NCBI GenBank assembly: GCA_002407855.1
Contig: DHPF01000003.1
Span: 1 to 64,000, forward strand
Source of the DNA: Bacteroidales bacterium UBA5371
Lineage (GTDB): Bacteria; Bacteroidota; Bacteroidia; Bacteroidales; P3
Direction: 5' to 3'
Length of the DNA: 64,000 nucleotides
A program made the translations under genes and the position numbers. Below the pieces are notes generated by a model. The model did no database searches and was not told the DNA's origin. It saw only the letters and a program-made list of their open reading frames with translations. Of this stretch, positions 50,813 through 60,817 are shown one piece after another. How positions within the stretch are numbered: the stretch's first letter is position 1; every line of letters begins with the position of its first letter.

Positions 50813-51871
50813 TTATTCCACAATATGTCCCGAACAAGAATCTCTTTCTGCTCCGGTAACTGAGGCAAGAACATTTATTTCTTTTCTTTCTCTCAAAACT
50901 CCCAAAAAGGCAAATATTAAAGCCTCCTTATAGTTTATGATTATTTCATTGGGGATATGAATTTGATAGTTCAGCTTGTGTTTTAGCCTCTCTATTAAGT
51001 ACTTATTGTAAACTCCACCACCGGTAATCAAAACCTTGCCCTTGATATTCTTAGCTAATTGGTCTGTTATATGCTCTACAAAGGTAGCCATCATATCTTT
51101 TGTGCTAAGATTGCTATCTTCTAAAACAGGGAATATATTCTCCTTAACCCATTCCTTACCTAAGGATTTCTTTTGAGTTAAAGTGTAAAACTCAATTCCG
51201 TTCAACTTGTTTAAAAGTTCATTATTTGATTTGCCCAAGCGAGATAAAGCTCCATCTTTATCGTAATCTAAACCTTCTTTGTTGGCAAGATGATTCAAAA
51301 CTATATTCACCGGACATATATCGTATGCTATTCTTTGGCTATTTTCTGTGTCTTTATTATATTCTTCGTAAGATATATTTGAAAATCCTCCAAGATTAAG
51401 GCAATAAGGATATTCTGCAAACAAAAACCTATCGCCAATTGGAACCAAAGGAGCTCCTTGCCCTTTTAGAGCTACGTCTTTTCGCCGGAAATCTCCAATT
51501 GTTTTTATCCCTGTTTGGGCTGCAATTGCGTTAATATCGCCTATTTGTGTGGTAAGTAGGATGTTTGGTTGATGAAAAATAGTTTGACCATGCGAAGAAA
51601 TAAAATCAACCTCTATACTATGCTTTTCAATAAAGTTCTTGGTTTTTTCGCCTAAGAAATGCCCAAACTCTTTATCAATTCTAACAAAATCTTCACTATT
51701 GGTGTTCTCAGCCCTAAGAAGATTTTCTCTAATTTCTTTATTATACTCTATTGTTTGAGCTTCTTTTATTACAAATGTCCACTTATTGTTTTCAAATAAG
51801 AAATGACAATAAGCAATGTCTAATCCATCGAGAGAAGTTCCCGACATAAGTCCTATAACCTTATAAAGCAT
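50813..51871 (-). CDS. anmK: Anhydro-N-acetylmuramic acid kinase
   Basis: The ATP-binding sugar-kinase fold opens with GLMSGTSLDGLDIAYC (7-22). It has SSHGQTIFH, the substrate loop TIGDFRRKDVALKGQGAPL, and the second ATP motif VLITGGGVYNKYL. AnmK converts 1,6-anhydroMurNAc to MurNAc-6-phosphate in peptidoglycan recycling. Its 352 residues are standard. It overlaps murF by 11 bp on the same strand, so the two peptidoglycan genes are co-expressed. Confidence 0.95.
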   Translation of the reverse strand: MLYKVIGLMSGTSLDGLDIAYCHFLFENNKWTFVIKEAQTIEYNKEIRENLLRAENTNSEDFVRIDKEFGHFLGEKTKNFIEKHSIEVDFISSHGQTIFHQPNILLTTQIGDINAIAAQTGIKTIGDFRRKDVALKGQGAPLVPIGDRFLFAEYPYCLNLGGFSNISYEEYNKDTENSQRIAYDICPVNIVLNHLANKEGLDYDKDGALSRLGKSNNELLNKLNGIEFYTLTQKKSLGKEWVKENIFPVLEDSNLSTKDMMATFVEHITDQLAKNIKGKVLITGGGVYNKYLIERLKHKLNYQIHIPNEIIINYKEALIFAFLGVLRERKEINVLASVTGAERDSCSGHIVE

Positions 51872-53144
51872 CTGCTAAGATATCCATTTGTGTAGAGTGT
51901 GATCCTTTTATAAGAATTATTCCTCCCACAATATTATTATTTAATAAATAATCCCTTGCCTCTTGTGAGGTTTCAAACCAAAGGAAAGAATTATCGGAAA
52001 ATTCTTTAAACTCTTTGCCAACCAAAATAACAGCTTCCAGATTAATGTTTTTAAGTAATTGAACAATGTTTTGATGTTCTTGTTTTGAGGTATTGCCAAG
52101 TTCTTTCATTGCTCCAATAAAAGCATATTTTTTATCTGCCTTCATTTCTTTGAAATCGTTTAATGCAGCATAAAGGCTTGAAGGATTTGCATTATAACAA
52201 TCTAAAATAAGTGTATTATTATTAGTTTTTAGGATTTGGGAACGATTATTCTGAGGATTATAGCTTTCAATGGCTTGTATGGAAAGGTTTAACGGAACAT
52301 CGAATAGTTTTCCAATTGTCATGGCAGCTAAAATGTTTTGTGCATTATAGCTACCTATCAGGTTGGATTGAATTATATGCCCTTCAAAGTCAAGAGCAGC
52401 TTTCTCGGAGTTGATTTTGTTGGAAAGCGAATATTTATAGGTTTTGTTCTTATGTGATAATGAATAATCCGATAAAGATTTGTCGTCCATATTAATTATA
52501 CAAAATCTATTAGGTTGGTCAAGATATCGGAAGAGTTCTGTTTTGGTTTGAATAATTCCTTCAAAACTGCCAAAACCTTCTAAATGCGCCTTACCAATAT
52601 TAGTTATAAGTCCATAGATTGGCTCTGCTATTTTGCAGAGAAAGTCAATCTCTCCTTTGTGATTGGCTCCCATTTCAATAATTGCAAACTCTGTTGAGGT
52701 ATTTATTCTTAACAAAGTCAGAGGTACTCCAATGTGGTTGTTAAGATTGCCTTGTGTTGCAATGGTTCTGTATTTCTGAGAGAGCACTCCAAGAGTTAAT
52801 TCTTTTGTTGTAGTTTTTCCATTGGTACCTGTTATAGCCAACATCTTCAAATCAGGGAATTGTCTTCTATGATAATTTGCCAAGAGTTGCAATGTTAATA
52901 GCACATCATCCACTAAAAAACACCCCTTGCCATCATATTCTTTCTCATCAATTACTGCAATAGAAGCTCCGTTCTCAATGGCTTTTGAAGCAAATTTATT
53001 TCCATTAAAATTATCCCCTTTTAATGCAAAGAAAATATCTCCTTTCCCCACGTTGCGAGAATCTGTTGTTATGCTCGGGTGTTGAAGAAAGATATTATAA
53101 AGTTCTTCTATCCTATTTTTTTTGTCTTTTGCATTGCTTCCCAT
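51861..53144 (-). CDS. murF: UDP-N-acetylmuramoyl-tripeptide--D-alanyl-D-alanine ligase
   Basis: This Mur ligase has the N-terminal UDP-binding segment (SITTDSRNVGKGDIFFALKGD), the P-loop LAITGTNGKTTTKE (near 107-120), the central FAIIEMGANHKGEIDFL block and the C-terminal DCYNANPSS motif. MurF adds D-Ala-D-Ala to the UDP-MurNAc-tripeptide in the cytoplasm. The start at 53144 overlaps the glycosyltransferase stop by 37 bp, so a later start is possible, but no better codon is obvious. It lies 2-3 kb from folate genes and about 8 kb from the MurL-MurD fusion. Confidence 0.95.
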   Translation of the reverse strand: MGSNAKDKKNRIEELYNIFLQHPSITTDSRNVGKGDIFFALKGDNFNGNKFASKAIENGASIAVIDEKEYDGKGCFLVDDVLLTLQLLANYHRRQFPDLKMLAITGTNGKTTTKELTLGVLSQKYRTIATQGNLNNHIGVPLTLLRINTSTEFAIIEMGANHKGEIDFLCKIAEPIYGLITNIGKAHLEGFGSFEGIIQTKTELFRYLDQPNRFCIINMDDKSLSDYSLSHKNKTYKYSLSNKINSEKAALDFEGHIIQSNLIGSYNAQNILAAMTIGKLFDVPLNLSIQAIESYNPQNNRSQILKTNNNTLILDCYNANPSSLYAALNDFKEMKADKKYAFIGAMKELGNTSKQEHQNIVQLLKNINLEAVILVGKEFKEFSDNSFLWFETSQEARDYLLNNNIVGGIILIKGSHSTQMDILADAL

Positions 53145-54241
53145 AACTTATCTGCTGATTTATCCCAATTGAATTTCTTGTTTTGTTCAAAGCCTTTCTG
53201 AGTTAAACTCTCCCTAAACTCAGGCTCTGAATAGATTTTCTCCATAGCATCTGCAATACTCTGAGGCAGGTAAGGGTCGCAGTAAAGAGCAGCATTGCCT
53301 CCAACCTCTGGCATTGAAGTAGTGTTGGAAGTAATTACAGGACAACCCGCAGCAAACGCCTCAACAATTGGAATACCAAAGCCTTCAAACTGCGAAACAA
53401 AAGTAAGAGCAAGAGCCGAATTAGCAATTAAGTTAATATCTTTTGCTTCCAAACGCCCGGTAAATATTACGTCTTTCTTGTAAGTAAGGTGGTTAAAGGC
53501 ATCTTCTATTTCGCCTTTCCAGTATTTCTTAGAGCCAATAATAACTAATTTAACATCGCTATTTGTTTTATACTTAAACAAATCAAAAGCTTTAAACAAA
53601 TTGGTAAGGTTCTTTCTCTTATGAATGGCTCCAACAAAATAGAAATAGTCTTTCCCTTTTGTTAGTTTTTGTTTTGCGATATTGCGTTCTTCTTCCGAAA
53701 CCACATAATACAACTCGTTAGCAGCATTATACACAACGTCAATCTTATTCTCTGCAATATCGTAGAACTCCATCAAATCTCTTTTAGAATAATACGAAAC
53801 AGTAATTAGATGAGTAGCATTCTTAGCAAACAAAGGGAAATACTTCAACAAATATCTCCTATGCCACCAATTGCCAATGTATTTGGGGTTATACTCATAG
53901 TTTAAGTCGTGGAAAGTGTTTAGGGTTGGGATACGAGTCTTTATAGGGATGAAACTATCGGGTGAAAAGAACATATCAACCTTATATTTCTTTAAATAAA
54001 GTGGTATGAGCCACTCAAAATAGACGTACCAAAGGATAGGATGACGTGTAGGGAAATTAATGACAACAGGAGTTACGTTTTCTGCAAACAAATAACTCTT
54101 ATCGTATTTCCTGTCGAAGAAGAATATAAACTCATCTTCGGGATGGCTCTTTACAACCTTTTCTAAGGTTTTAAGGGTAAAGTAACCTATACCTTCAAGT
54201 TTATTATATAATAATAATCTTGTGTTTACTGCAATTTTCAA
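53108..54241 (-). CDS. GT4-type glycosyltransferase family 1 protein
   Basis: The 377-residue protein has the GT-B fold with an N-terminal acceptor domain (RLLLYNKLEGIGYFTLKTL) and the donor-side motif FEGFGIPIVEAFAAGCPVI (near 283-302), whose EX7E pair is typical of retaining GT4 enzymes. It transfers an activated sugar to a surface glycan or lipid acceptor. It is transcribed toward murF and is divergent from the flippase at 54291, and the three fit an envelope-glycan locus. Donor and acceptor are unknown. Confidence 0.92.
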   Translation of the reverse strand: MKIAVNTRLLLYNKLEGIGYFTLKTLEKVVKSHPEDEFIFFFDRKYDKSYLFAENVTPVVINFPTRHPILWYVYFEWLIPLYLKKYKVDMFFSPDSFIPIKTRIPTLNTFHDLNYEYNPKYIGNWWHRRYLLKYFPLFAKNATHLITVSYYSKRDLMEFYDIAENKIDVVYNAANELYYVVSEEERNIAKQKLTKGKDYFYFVGAIHKRKNLTNLFKAFDLFKYKTNSDVKLVIIGSKKYWKGEIEDAFNHLTYKKDVIFTGRLEAKDINLIANSALALTFVSQFEGFGIPIVEAFAAGCPVITSNTTSMPEVGGNAALYCDPYLPQSIADAMEKIYSEPEFRESLTQKGFEQNKKFNWDKSADKLWEAMQKTKKIG

Positions 54242-54290
54242 AACAAAAAAACGTTTTAATCTATTATTAAAGCAAAATTACAAATAAAAA

Positions 54291-55736
54291 GTGAGAAAAA
54301 GGTTTGTAACAAATTTATTTTTTCTTTTAACTCTTAACATCCTTATCAAATCCTTCTGGATTCTGGGAGTAGATAGAGGTGTTCAAAATGCCGTTGCAGC
54401 CGAAGAATATGGACTATACTTCGCCCTTCTAAACTTCTCATTCCTTTTCAATATACTCTTGGATTTTGGACTAACAAATTACAATAATAGACTAATTGCA
54501 CAACATCCACACCTACTATCAAAATACATCTCACAACTAATCCCAATCAAGTTTGCAATGGCAATAATTTTCACAATTATTGTTTTTGCAGTTGCTATCT
54601 CCTTAGGATACGACGCATACTCCTTAAAGCTACTATCTCTATTATGTCTCTCGCAGTTCTTCTCTTCAATACTGATATACCTTCGCTCAAACATCTCAGG
54701 GCTTATGCTTTTCAAAACCGACAGCATACTTTCGGTATTAGATAAATTCATTGTAATAATCTTTTGCTCAATACTGCTTTGGAGTGGTCTCTTAAAAACA
54801 GAATTCAAGATAGAATACTTTATCTACTCCCAACTAATAGCATACTTTATTGCAGCCTTGGTAGCATTCATAATATGTGTCAAGAAGGCAGGCTTTTTGA
54901 AGCCTAAATGGAATTATCCTTTTGTAGTAAAAATCATTAAAGACAGCTATCCCTATGCCATATTAGTTCTACTAATGGCTTTTTACAACAGGGTAGACTC
55001 AGTAATGATAGAAAGAATATTAGATAATGGAGCCGAGCAATCAGGAATATATGCCTCTGCATTCCGTTTGGTTGATGCCGTAAATATGATAGCATATTTG
55101 TTTTCCATAATCCTTCTTCCTCTTTTCTCACGTCTAATACAACAAAAACAGGATTTAAGACCAATAATTAAAATATCCTTTGAACTACTTTTAATGATAA
55201 CGGTATGTTTTGTAGTCCTAAGCCAATTCTATGGCTTTAACCTAATGGATTTAATGTATAATAAACACATAGAAGAAAGTTCGGAAGTCTTTAAAATACT
55301 AAGCATTTGTTTTATTCCAATATCAATGACCTACATCTTTGGCACCCTGCTCACTGCTAATGGTTCATTGAAATACCTTAATATAGTTGCCTCCATAGGA
55401 ATGCTGTTAAATATGGGTATTAACTTTATCTTAGTTCCGAAATTCTTAGCCTTGGGAGCAGCATACTCCTCACTAACAGCACAAACCATAACAGCCCTTA
55501 TTCAAGCAATTATAGCCATTAAGATTTTCAAAATAAGACTTGATATTCTTTATATATTAAGAATACTATTCTTTATATTAGCGTTGATTGTAGCAGTATT
55601 TTTATTGAAAGATATAACATCATTATGGATTTACAACATAGTAATTAGTTCCGCATTAATGATTGTTCTAAGCTTTGTATTTAAAATATTTAAGATAAAA
55701 GATGTAATTCTTCTCTTTAAAGCTTCAAGAGAATAG
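54291..55736 (+). CDS. Polysaccharide/oligosaccharide flippase (Wzx-like, MOP family)
   Basis: The 481-residue protein has about twelve to fourteen membrane helices. It has the Wzx-like start VTNLFFLLTLNILIKSFWIL, then AEEYGLYFALLNFSFLF, and the helical segment IMAFYNRVDSVMIERIL common to O-antigen and polysaccharide transporters. It would flip a lipid-linked glycan to the outer face of the inner membrane. The start is GTG (54291); no ATG fits better. It is divergent from the glycosyltransferase gene. Confidence 0.9.
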   Translation: MRKRFVTNLFFLLTLNILIKSFWILGVDRGVQNAVAAEEYGLYFALLNFSFLFNILLDFGLTNYNNRLIAQHPHLLSKYISQLIPIKFAMAIIFTIIVFAVAISLGYDAYSLKLLSLLCLSQFFSSILIYLRSNISGLMLFKTDSILSVLDKFIVIIFCSILLWSGLLKTEFKIEYFIYSQLIAYFIAALVAFIICVKKAGFLKPKWNYPFVVKIIKDSYPYAILVLLMAFYNRVDSVMIERILDNGAEQSGIYASAFRLVDAVNMIAYLFSIILLPLFSRLIQQKQDLRPIIKISFELLLMITVCFVVLSQFYGFNLMDLMYNKHIEESSEVFKILSICFIPISMTYIFGTLLTANGSLKYLNIVASIGMLLNMGINFILVPKFLALGAAYSSLTAQTITALIQAIIAIKIFKIRLDILYILRILFFILALIVAVFLLKDITSLWIYNIVISSALMIVLSFVFKIFKIKDVILLFKASRE

Positions 55737-55785
55737 GAAATCAAATTACAGAAAATTAGAATTAAGTTTCAATAAATTAGATTCA
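55732..55785. repeat. 21-bp-period intergenic array, locus 7
   Basis: TTAGAATTAAG (55756) and TTAGATTCAAG (55777) are 21 bp apart. A related TCAAGAGAATAGG word begins just before them and overlaps the stop codon of the flippase gene, so the array starts inside the end of that gene. Confidence 0.7.
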
Positions 55786-55828
55786 AGCCTTAGCCCAATA
55801 ATACACAACGATAGGCTAAAAGAATTAA

Positions 55829-56314
55829 CTATTTCTTTTTGTAAACTAAGAATTGGAACTCTAAATCACTTTTTTCATCCTTCATAATTGGACTTTCTGA
55901 TTCTAAAACCCAATCCTTAGGGTCAATTTCTGGGAAAAATGTGTCGGCATCAAAACTCTTATAAACCTTTGTTATATATAACCTCTCGCAATAAGGCATC
56001 AGTGCTGAATAAATCTTACCTCCACCAATTATAAAGCAATTCTCAAAACCCTTAGAGTAAGCAATAGCCTCGTCAATAGAGTAAAGCACAGTGGCATTTT
56101 CTAATTTAAAGTCTTTATTTGAGGATATAACTATATTTTCTCTTTTAGGCAAAGGCTTAAAAGGCAGAGAGTCCCAAGTCTTTCGTCCCATAATGATAGG
56201 GCAACCAAGGGTTGTTCTCTTAAAGTATTTTAAATCCTCACTCAAATGCCAGAGAAGTTGATTGTCTTTACCAATTGCATTGTTCTCTGCTATTGCTACA
56301 ATAATATTTAACAT
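55829..56314 (-). CDS. folA: Dihydrofolate reductase
   Basis: The protein starts MLNIIVAIAENNAIGKDNQLLWHLSEDLKYF with the substrate aspartate/glutamate position near 27. It has IIMGRKTWDSLP, CFIIGGGKIYSALM and a normal 161-residue length. It reduces dihydrofolate to tetrahydrofolate, which thymidylate synthase (encoded 22 bp upstream on the same strand) consumes and regenerates as dihydrofolate. The pairing thyA-folA is classic. Confidence 0.97.
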   Translation of the reverse strand: MLNIIVAIAENNAIGKDNQLLWHLSEDLKYFKRTTLGCPIIMGRKTWDSLPFKPLPKRENIVISSNKDFKLENATVLYSIDEAIAYSKGFENCFIIGGGKIYSALMPYCERLYITKVYKSFDADTFFPEIDPKDWVLESESPIMKDEKSDLEFQFLVYKKK

Positions 56315-56336
56315 AAATGATTAATTCTTTATTTAT

Positions 56337-57131
56337 TTAAACTGCAATAGGTGCTTTAATTGTTGGATGAGATTGGTAGTTTAGTATTTCAATATCTTCA
56401 AACTTAAAGTCAAATATGCTTTTTATTTCTTTGTTGAGTTTTAATTCTGGTAGGGGATAGGGGCTGCGAGAAAGTTGCAAGCGAGCTTGTTCAAAGTGAT
56501 TAGAGTATAAATGAGCGTCTCCAAAGGTATGAACAAAATCACCAACTTCAAGGCCGCAGACTTGTGCAATCATATGAGTTAAAAGAGCATAAGAAGCAAT
56601 ATTGAAAGGAACACCCAAGAAAATATCTGCACTTCTTTGGTATAATTGGCAAGAGAGTTTGTTGTTAGCTACATAGAACTGAAATAATATATGACAAGGA
56701 GGAAGAGCCATTTGGTTAATCTCACCCACATTCCAAGCATTAATCAAAAGTCTTCTTGAATAAGGTTCTTTCTTGATTAGCTCTATTAATTCACTTATTT
56801 GATCTATCACTTTCCCATCCTTAGTTTCCCATCTTCTCCATTGTTTTCCGTAAATTGGTCCTAAGTCTCCATTCTTGTCTGCCCATTCATCCCAAATTGT
56901 AACCTTATTATCGTGAAGGTACTTAATATTTGTGTTCCCTTGCAAGAACCAAAGCAATTCGTGAATAATGGAACGAAGATGAAGTTTCTTTGTTGTAACT
57001 AAAGGAAAACCCTCATTTAAGTTAAACCTCATCTGATAACCAAAAACACTCTTTGTTCCTGTGCCAGTCCTATCTAATTTCTCATTACCATTCTCAAGCA
57101 CATGCTCTAATAAGTCTAAATATTGTTTCAT
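56337..57131 (-). CDS. thyA: Thymidylate synthase
   Basis: The 264-residue protein has the catalytic cysteine C146 in MALPPCHILFQFYV. It has the folate and dUMP sites RTGTGTKSVFG, YGKQWRRW and QRSADIFLGVPFNIASYA, and a correct C-terminal valine. It converts dUMP to dTMP with methylene-tetrahydrofolate. It lies directly upstream of folA and 36 bp downstream of purD on the same strand. Confidence 0.98.
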   Translation of the reverse strand: MKQYLDLLEHVLENGNEKLDRTGTGTKSVFGYQMRFNLNEGFPLVTTKKLHLRSIIHELLWFLQGNTNIKYLHDNKVTIWDEWADKNGDLGPIYGKQWRRWETKDGKVIDQISELIELIKKEPYSRRLLINAWNVGEINQMALPPCHILFQFYVANNKLSCQLYQRSADIFLGVPFNIASYALLTHMIAQVCGLEVGDFVHTFGDAHLYSNHFEQARLQLSRSPYPLPELKLNKEIKSIFDFKFEDIEILNYQSHPTIKAPIAV

Positions 57132-57167
57132 TTCCTATTAATAATCTATTAGTTTTTACCTATTGCT

Positions 57168-58439
57168 TTATAATAAATCTCTGCCTATATCTCTTCTGAA
57201 ATACTTTCCTTCCCAAGAAATCCTTTCTACATTCTTATAACATTTATCTAAGGCTTCTTGCATTGTTTCTCCGTAACAAGTAACTGCAATAACTCTTCCT
57301 CCATTGGTCAGTATCTTTTCTTCTTCTTGTTTTGTGCCTGCGTGAAAAACAATACAATCATTTGTGTCTTGAAGTCCTTTTATTTCTTTTCCTTTTTCGT
57401 AGTTCTCAGGATAACCCTTTGCAACCATCATAACGCAAGTTGCAAAACGAGGGTCTATATCTAAATTAATGCTATCAAGAGATTGAGTTCTCAAACAATT
57501 AAAGACTTCTAATATATCCGATTTTATTCTTGGAAAAACTACTTCCGTTTCAGGGTCTCCCATTCTTACGTTATACTCTATAACATAAGGCTCTTGCTTA
57601 ACATTCATCAGCCCAATAAAGATAAAGCCTTGATAATTTATATTCTCATTCTTTAAGCCTTGAATTGTAGGGCGAATTATCCTTTTCTCAACCTTTTGCA
57701 TAAAATCTTCATCGGCAAAAGAAATAGGACTAATGCTTCCCATTCCACCTGTATTTAAACCAGTATCGTTTTCACCAATACGTTTATAGTCTTTTGCAAC
57801 AGGGAGTACTTTATAGTTTGTGCCATCTGTTAGAACAAATACGCTGCATTCAATTCCACTTAAAAACTCTTCAATAACAACCTTATTGGAAGCAGTCCCA
57901 AATTTATTGTTTTCAAGCATTTGAGTTAGTTCTTTTTCTGCCTCTTCCAATGTGTTAAGTATAACAACTCCCTTACCTGCTGCCAAACCATCGGCCTTCA
58001 AAACATAGGGTGGGGATAATGTGCTTAGGAACTTTTTCCCTTGGTTAAGGGTTTCCTTATAAAAGGTTTTGTAGCGAGCGGTTGGGATATTATTCTTTTG
58101 CATAAAGGATTTAGCAAAATCTTTACTCCCTTCCAAATTGGCACCCTCTTTACTTGGTCCAACAATCAGAATATCTCTTAATTCATTATCGTTATGGAAA
58201 TAGTCCCAAATGCCATCAACCAATGGTTGCTCTGGTCCTACTACAACCATTTCAATATTATTTCCCTTTACAAAGGCTTTTATCTTAGAGAAATCAGACC
58301 CTATGTTTACATTTTCACCACATAGGGAAGTACCAGGGTTACCTGGCGAAATAAAGAGCTTAGTAAGTAATTTGCTTTCCTGTATTTTGAGGGCAATGGC
58401 GTGTTCTCTTGCACCAGAACCTAATAATAATATGTTCAT
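57168..58439 (-). CDS. purD: Phosphoribosylamine--glycine ligase
   Basis: The ATG at 58439 begins MNILLLGSGAREHAIALKI, the standard N-terminus of PurD. A longer frame to 58535 would overlap the rnr stop by 80 bp and add a lysine-rich leader foreign to the family, so it is rejected. The ATP-grasp core has VLKADGLAAGKGV, FLSGIECSVFVLTDG and GGMGSISP. PurD makes glycinamide ribonucleotide in purine synthesis. The length of 423 residues is normal. Confidence 0.96.
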   Translation of the reverse strand: MNILLLGSGAREHAIALKIQESKLLTKLFISPGNPGTSLCGENVNIGSDFSKIKAFVKGNNIEMVVVGPEQPLVDGIWDYFHNDNELRDILIVGPSKEGANLEGSKDFAKSFMQKNNIPTARYKTFYKETLNQGKKFLSTLSPPYVLKADGLAAGKGVVILNTLEEAEKELTQMLENNKFGTASNKVVIEEFLSGIECSVFVLTDGTNYKVLPVAKDYKRIGENDTGLNTGGMGSISPISFADEDFMQKVEKRIIRPTIQGLKNENINYQGFIFIGLMNVKQEPYVIEYNVRMGDPETEVVFPRIKSDILEVFNCLRTQSLDSINLDIDPRFATCVMMVAKGYPENYEKGKEIKGLQDTNDCIVFHAGTKQEEEKILTNGGRVIAVTCYGETMQEALDKCYKNVERISWEGKYFRRDIGRDLL

Positions 58440-58455
58440 TAAATATATACGTTTT

Positions 58456-60735
58456 CTATTTTCTGCCTTTACGATTTTGCTTATGATTATTTTGCTTTGA
58501 GTTTTTGGAGTTATTATTTTGTCTTCCTTGTTCACTATTAAATTTCTCTGGTGAAAAGTCTCTCATCTCAGCAGGGAACTCTCCATCATCAACCAACGAA
58601 AAGTCCATTTGCTTTTTAAATAAATCAACACTCTCAACCTTAATCTTAATTGCATCACCCAAACGATAAGTCCTATTATACTTTCTTCCCACCACTTGAT
58701 AATTATCTTCGTCAATATAGTAGAAGTCATCAGTCAGCGTACGAATAGGTATAAGTCCTTCGCATTTATTCTCGTCAATCAAAACATAAATTCCCCATTT
58801 GCTTATTCCAGAGATAGCTCCTTTAAAGACTTGCCCTATTTTGTCAGAAAGAAACTCTGCCTGCTTGTATTTCACAGACACTCTTTCTGCCTCAGCAGCT
58901 CGTTTTTCCATTAATGAACAATGCTCACACCTTTCCTCATACACCTCTTTACTAACAGAAGGTTTGTCATTAAGATATAGCTCTAAAAGACGATGAAGCA
59001 TTAAATCAGGATAACGTCTAATAGGGGAAGTAAAATGAGAATAGAAAGGGAAAGACAAACCATAATGCCCAATATTATGAGTTGAATAATACGCCTTAGA
59101 CATTGTACGAATAGCAATACTTGAAATCATAGTCTCTTCGCCCTTGCCTGCAATATCCCTAAACAAATCATTAAAACTCTTAACCAATGCACTTCTGCTT
59201 TCGGTGTTAATGGTGTAGCCTAACTTACTAACAAACTCCGTAAAAACATTTAACTTATCAGGATTAGGCTCATCGTGAACCCTATAAATAAATGTCTTTG
59301 CCTCCTTATTACCTTTTTTATCCTTACCAATCTTCTCTGCAACACGCTTGTTGGCAAGCAGCATAAACTCTTCAATTAACCAGTTAGCCTCTTTACTTTC
59401 TTTTATATATATACCAATAGGCTTAGCGTTTTCATCTAAACGAAACTTCACCTCCTGCGATTCAAAGTTTATGGCTCCTGTTTTAAACCTTTGCTTCCGA
59501 AGAATAGTTGCAAGACGATTAACAGGCAAGAGATAATCCTGCATCTCACCATTTTCTTCTTCTATTATCTTTTGAACCTCTTCATAAGTAAATCTTCTAT
59601 CGGAGTTAATAATACCTTTCCCAAACCACTGATTGATTATCTCAGCCTTATTGTTCATCTCAAAAATTGCAGAAAAAGTTAAGCTATCCTCACCCTGCCT
59701 TAAAGAACAAACCCCATTACTTAGCTTCTCAGGCAACATTGGAATTGTCCTATCAACCAAATACACAGAGGTTGCCCTTTTAAAAGCTTCTTGGTCAATT
59801 GCCGAATTGGGCTTAACATAATAAGAAACATCAGCAATATGAACCCCAACTTCATAATTTCCATTCTCTAAAACCCTAAATGAAATAGCATCATCAAAAT
59901 CTTTTGCATCAGAGGGGTCAATAGTGAAAGTAGTAATGGAACGAAAGTCTCTTCGCTTGTCAATCTCTTGTTGTGGAATTTCCTCACTTATAGCCTTAGC
60001 TTCCTGTTCAACAGGCTCTGGAAAAGCCAAAGGAAATCCAAATTCAGCCAATATTGAAAGCATTTCCGTGTTGTTCTCTCCGTGTTTTCCCAAAATCTGA
60101 ACCACCTTTCCAAAAGGATTATTAGCCCTTTGAGGCCATTCAGTCATCTCAACCAAAACCTTGTCATCTTCCTTTGCACCATTTAGGTCATCTAATTGTA
60201 AGAATATATCCACAGGCATAGAAGGACTATCAGGAATAAAGAAAGCATAACGCGGATGCTTCTGTATGCTACCAACAAATATTGTACGAGCCCTTTGAAG
60301 AATTTCGGTTATCTGTCCTTCGGGCTTTCTGCCCTTACGACGAGGGAAAAGATAAACCTTTACCTTATCGTTATGAAGAGCATGATTAGTATTGTTTGGA
60401 GCAATATAAATATCTTCATTTCCATTGTCAGGGATTACATAAGCCTTAGAGGTTTGTTTCATATCAACCGTTCCAATAACATAATTGGAAGGGAGGATTT
60501 CATCGCTAATATACCTTGAATCTAAGAGATATTTACCTTTACTTTGTTCAATAAGAATATTTTTTTCGCTTAACTCTAATATATGGTTCAAAACCATTTG
60601 AACAGAGGCTCTATCGTTAGAGCCTAATCGTGAAGCTACCTGTTTATAGTTCAGAGCTTCAAAAGGAGACTTAGCGAAAATTTTTAATATAGATGTTACT
60701 ATCTTTGAATTAGGAATTGATTTGTTTTCTTTCAT
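58456..60735 (-). CDS. rnr: Ribonuclease R
   Basis: The 759-residue protein has N-terminal helix-turn-helix and cold-shock-like domains. The RNB catalytic block is ITTFTIDPSDAKDFDDAISF (near 270-290) with its aspartate cluster. RTMSKAYYSTHNIGHYGLSF and FTSPIRRYPDLMLHR follow, then an S1 domain (KWGIYVLIDENKCEGLIP) and a basic Asn/Lys tail. RNase R degrades structured RNA 3' to 5'. It ends 16 bp before purD begins, so both are probably on one message with thyA and folA. Confidence 0.97.
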   Translation of the reverse strand: MKENKSIPNSKIVTSILKIFAKSPFEALNYKQVASRLGSNDRASVQMVLNHILELSEKNILIEQSKGKYLLDSRYISDEILPSNYVIGTVDMKQTSKAYVIPDNGNEDIYIAPNNTNHALHNDKVKVYLFPRRKGRKPEGQITEILQRARTIFVGSIQKHPRYAFFIPDSPSMPVDIFLQLDDLNGAKEDDKVLVEMTEWPQRANNPFGKVVQILGKHGENNTEMLSILAEFGFPLAFPEPVEQEAKAISEEIPQQEIDKRRDFRSITTFTIDPSDAKDFDDAISFRVLENGNYEVGVHIADVSYYVKPNSAIDQEAFKRATSVYLVDRTIPMLPEKLSNGVCSLRQGEDSLTFSAIFEMNNKAEIINQWFGKGIINSDRRFTYEEVQKIIEEENGEMQDYLLPVNRLATILRKQRFKTGAINFESQEVKFRLDENAKPIGIYIKESKEANWLIEEFMLLANKRVAEKIGKDKKGNKEAKTFIYRVHDEPNPDKLNVFTEFVSKLGYTINTESRSALVKSFNDLFRDIAGKGEETMISSIAIRTMSKAYYSTHNIGHYGLSFPFYSHFTSPIRRYPDLMLHRLLELYLNDKPSVSKEVYEERCEHCSLMEKRAAEAERVSVKYKQAEFLSDKIGQVFKGAISGISKWGIYVLIDENKCEGLIPIRTLTDDFYYIDEDNYQVVGRKYNRTYRLGDAIKIKVESVDLFKKQMDFSLVDDGEFPAEMRDFSPEKFNSEQGRQNNNSKNSKQNNHKQNRKGRK

Positions 60736-60817
60736 AAATGCTCTAATTTAAAGCACAAAGATACTAAATATTTAGATTAAATATACAAAAACATAGATTA
60801 AGGATTTGTTAAATTGT

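Noticed and set aside
58440..58535. Longer purD start
   Set aside because: It would overlap rnr by 80 bp and add a lysine/isoleucine leader. The ATG at 58439 gives the exact family N-terminus.
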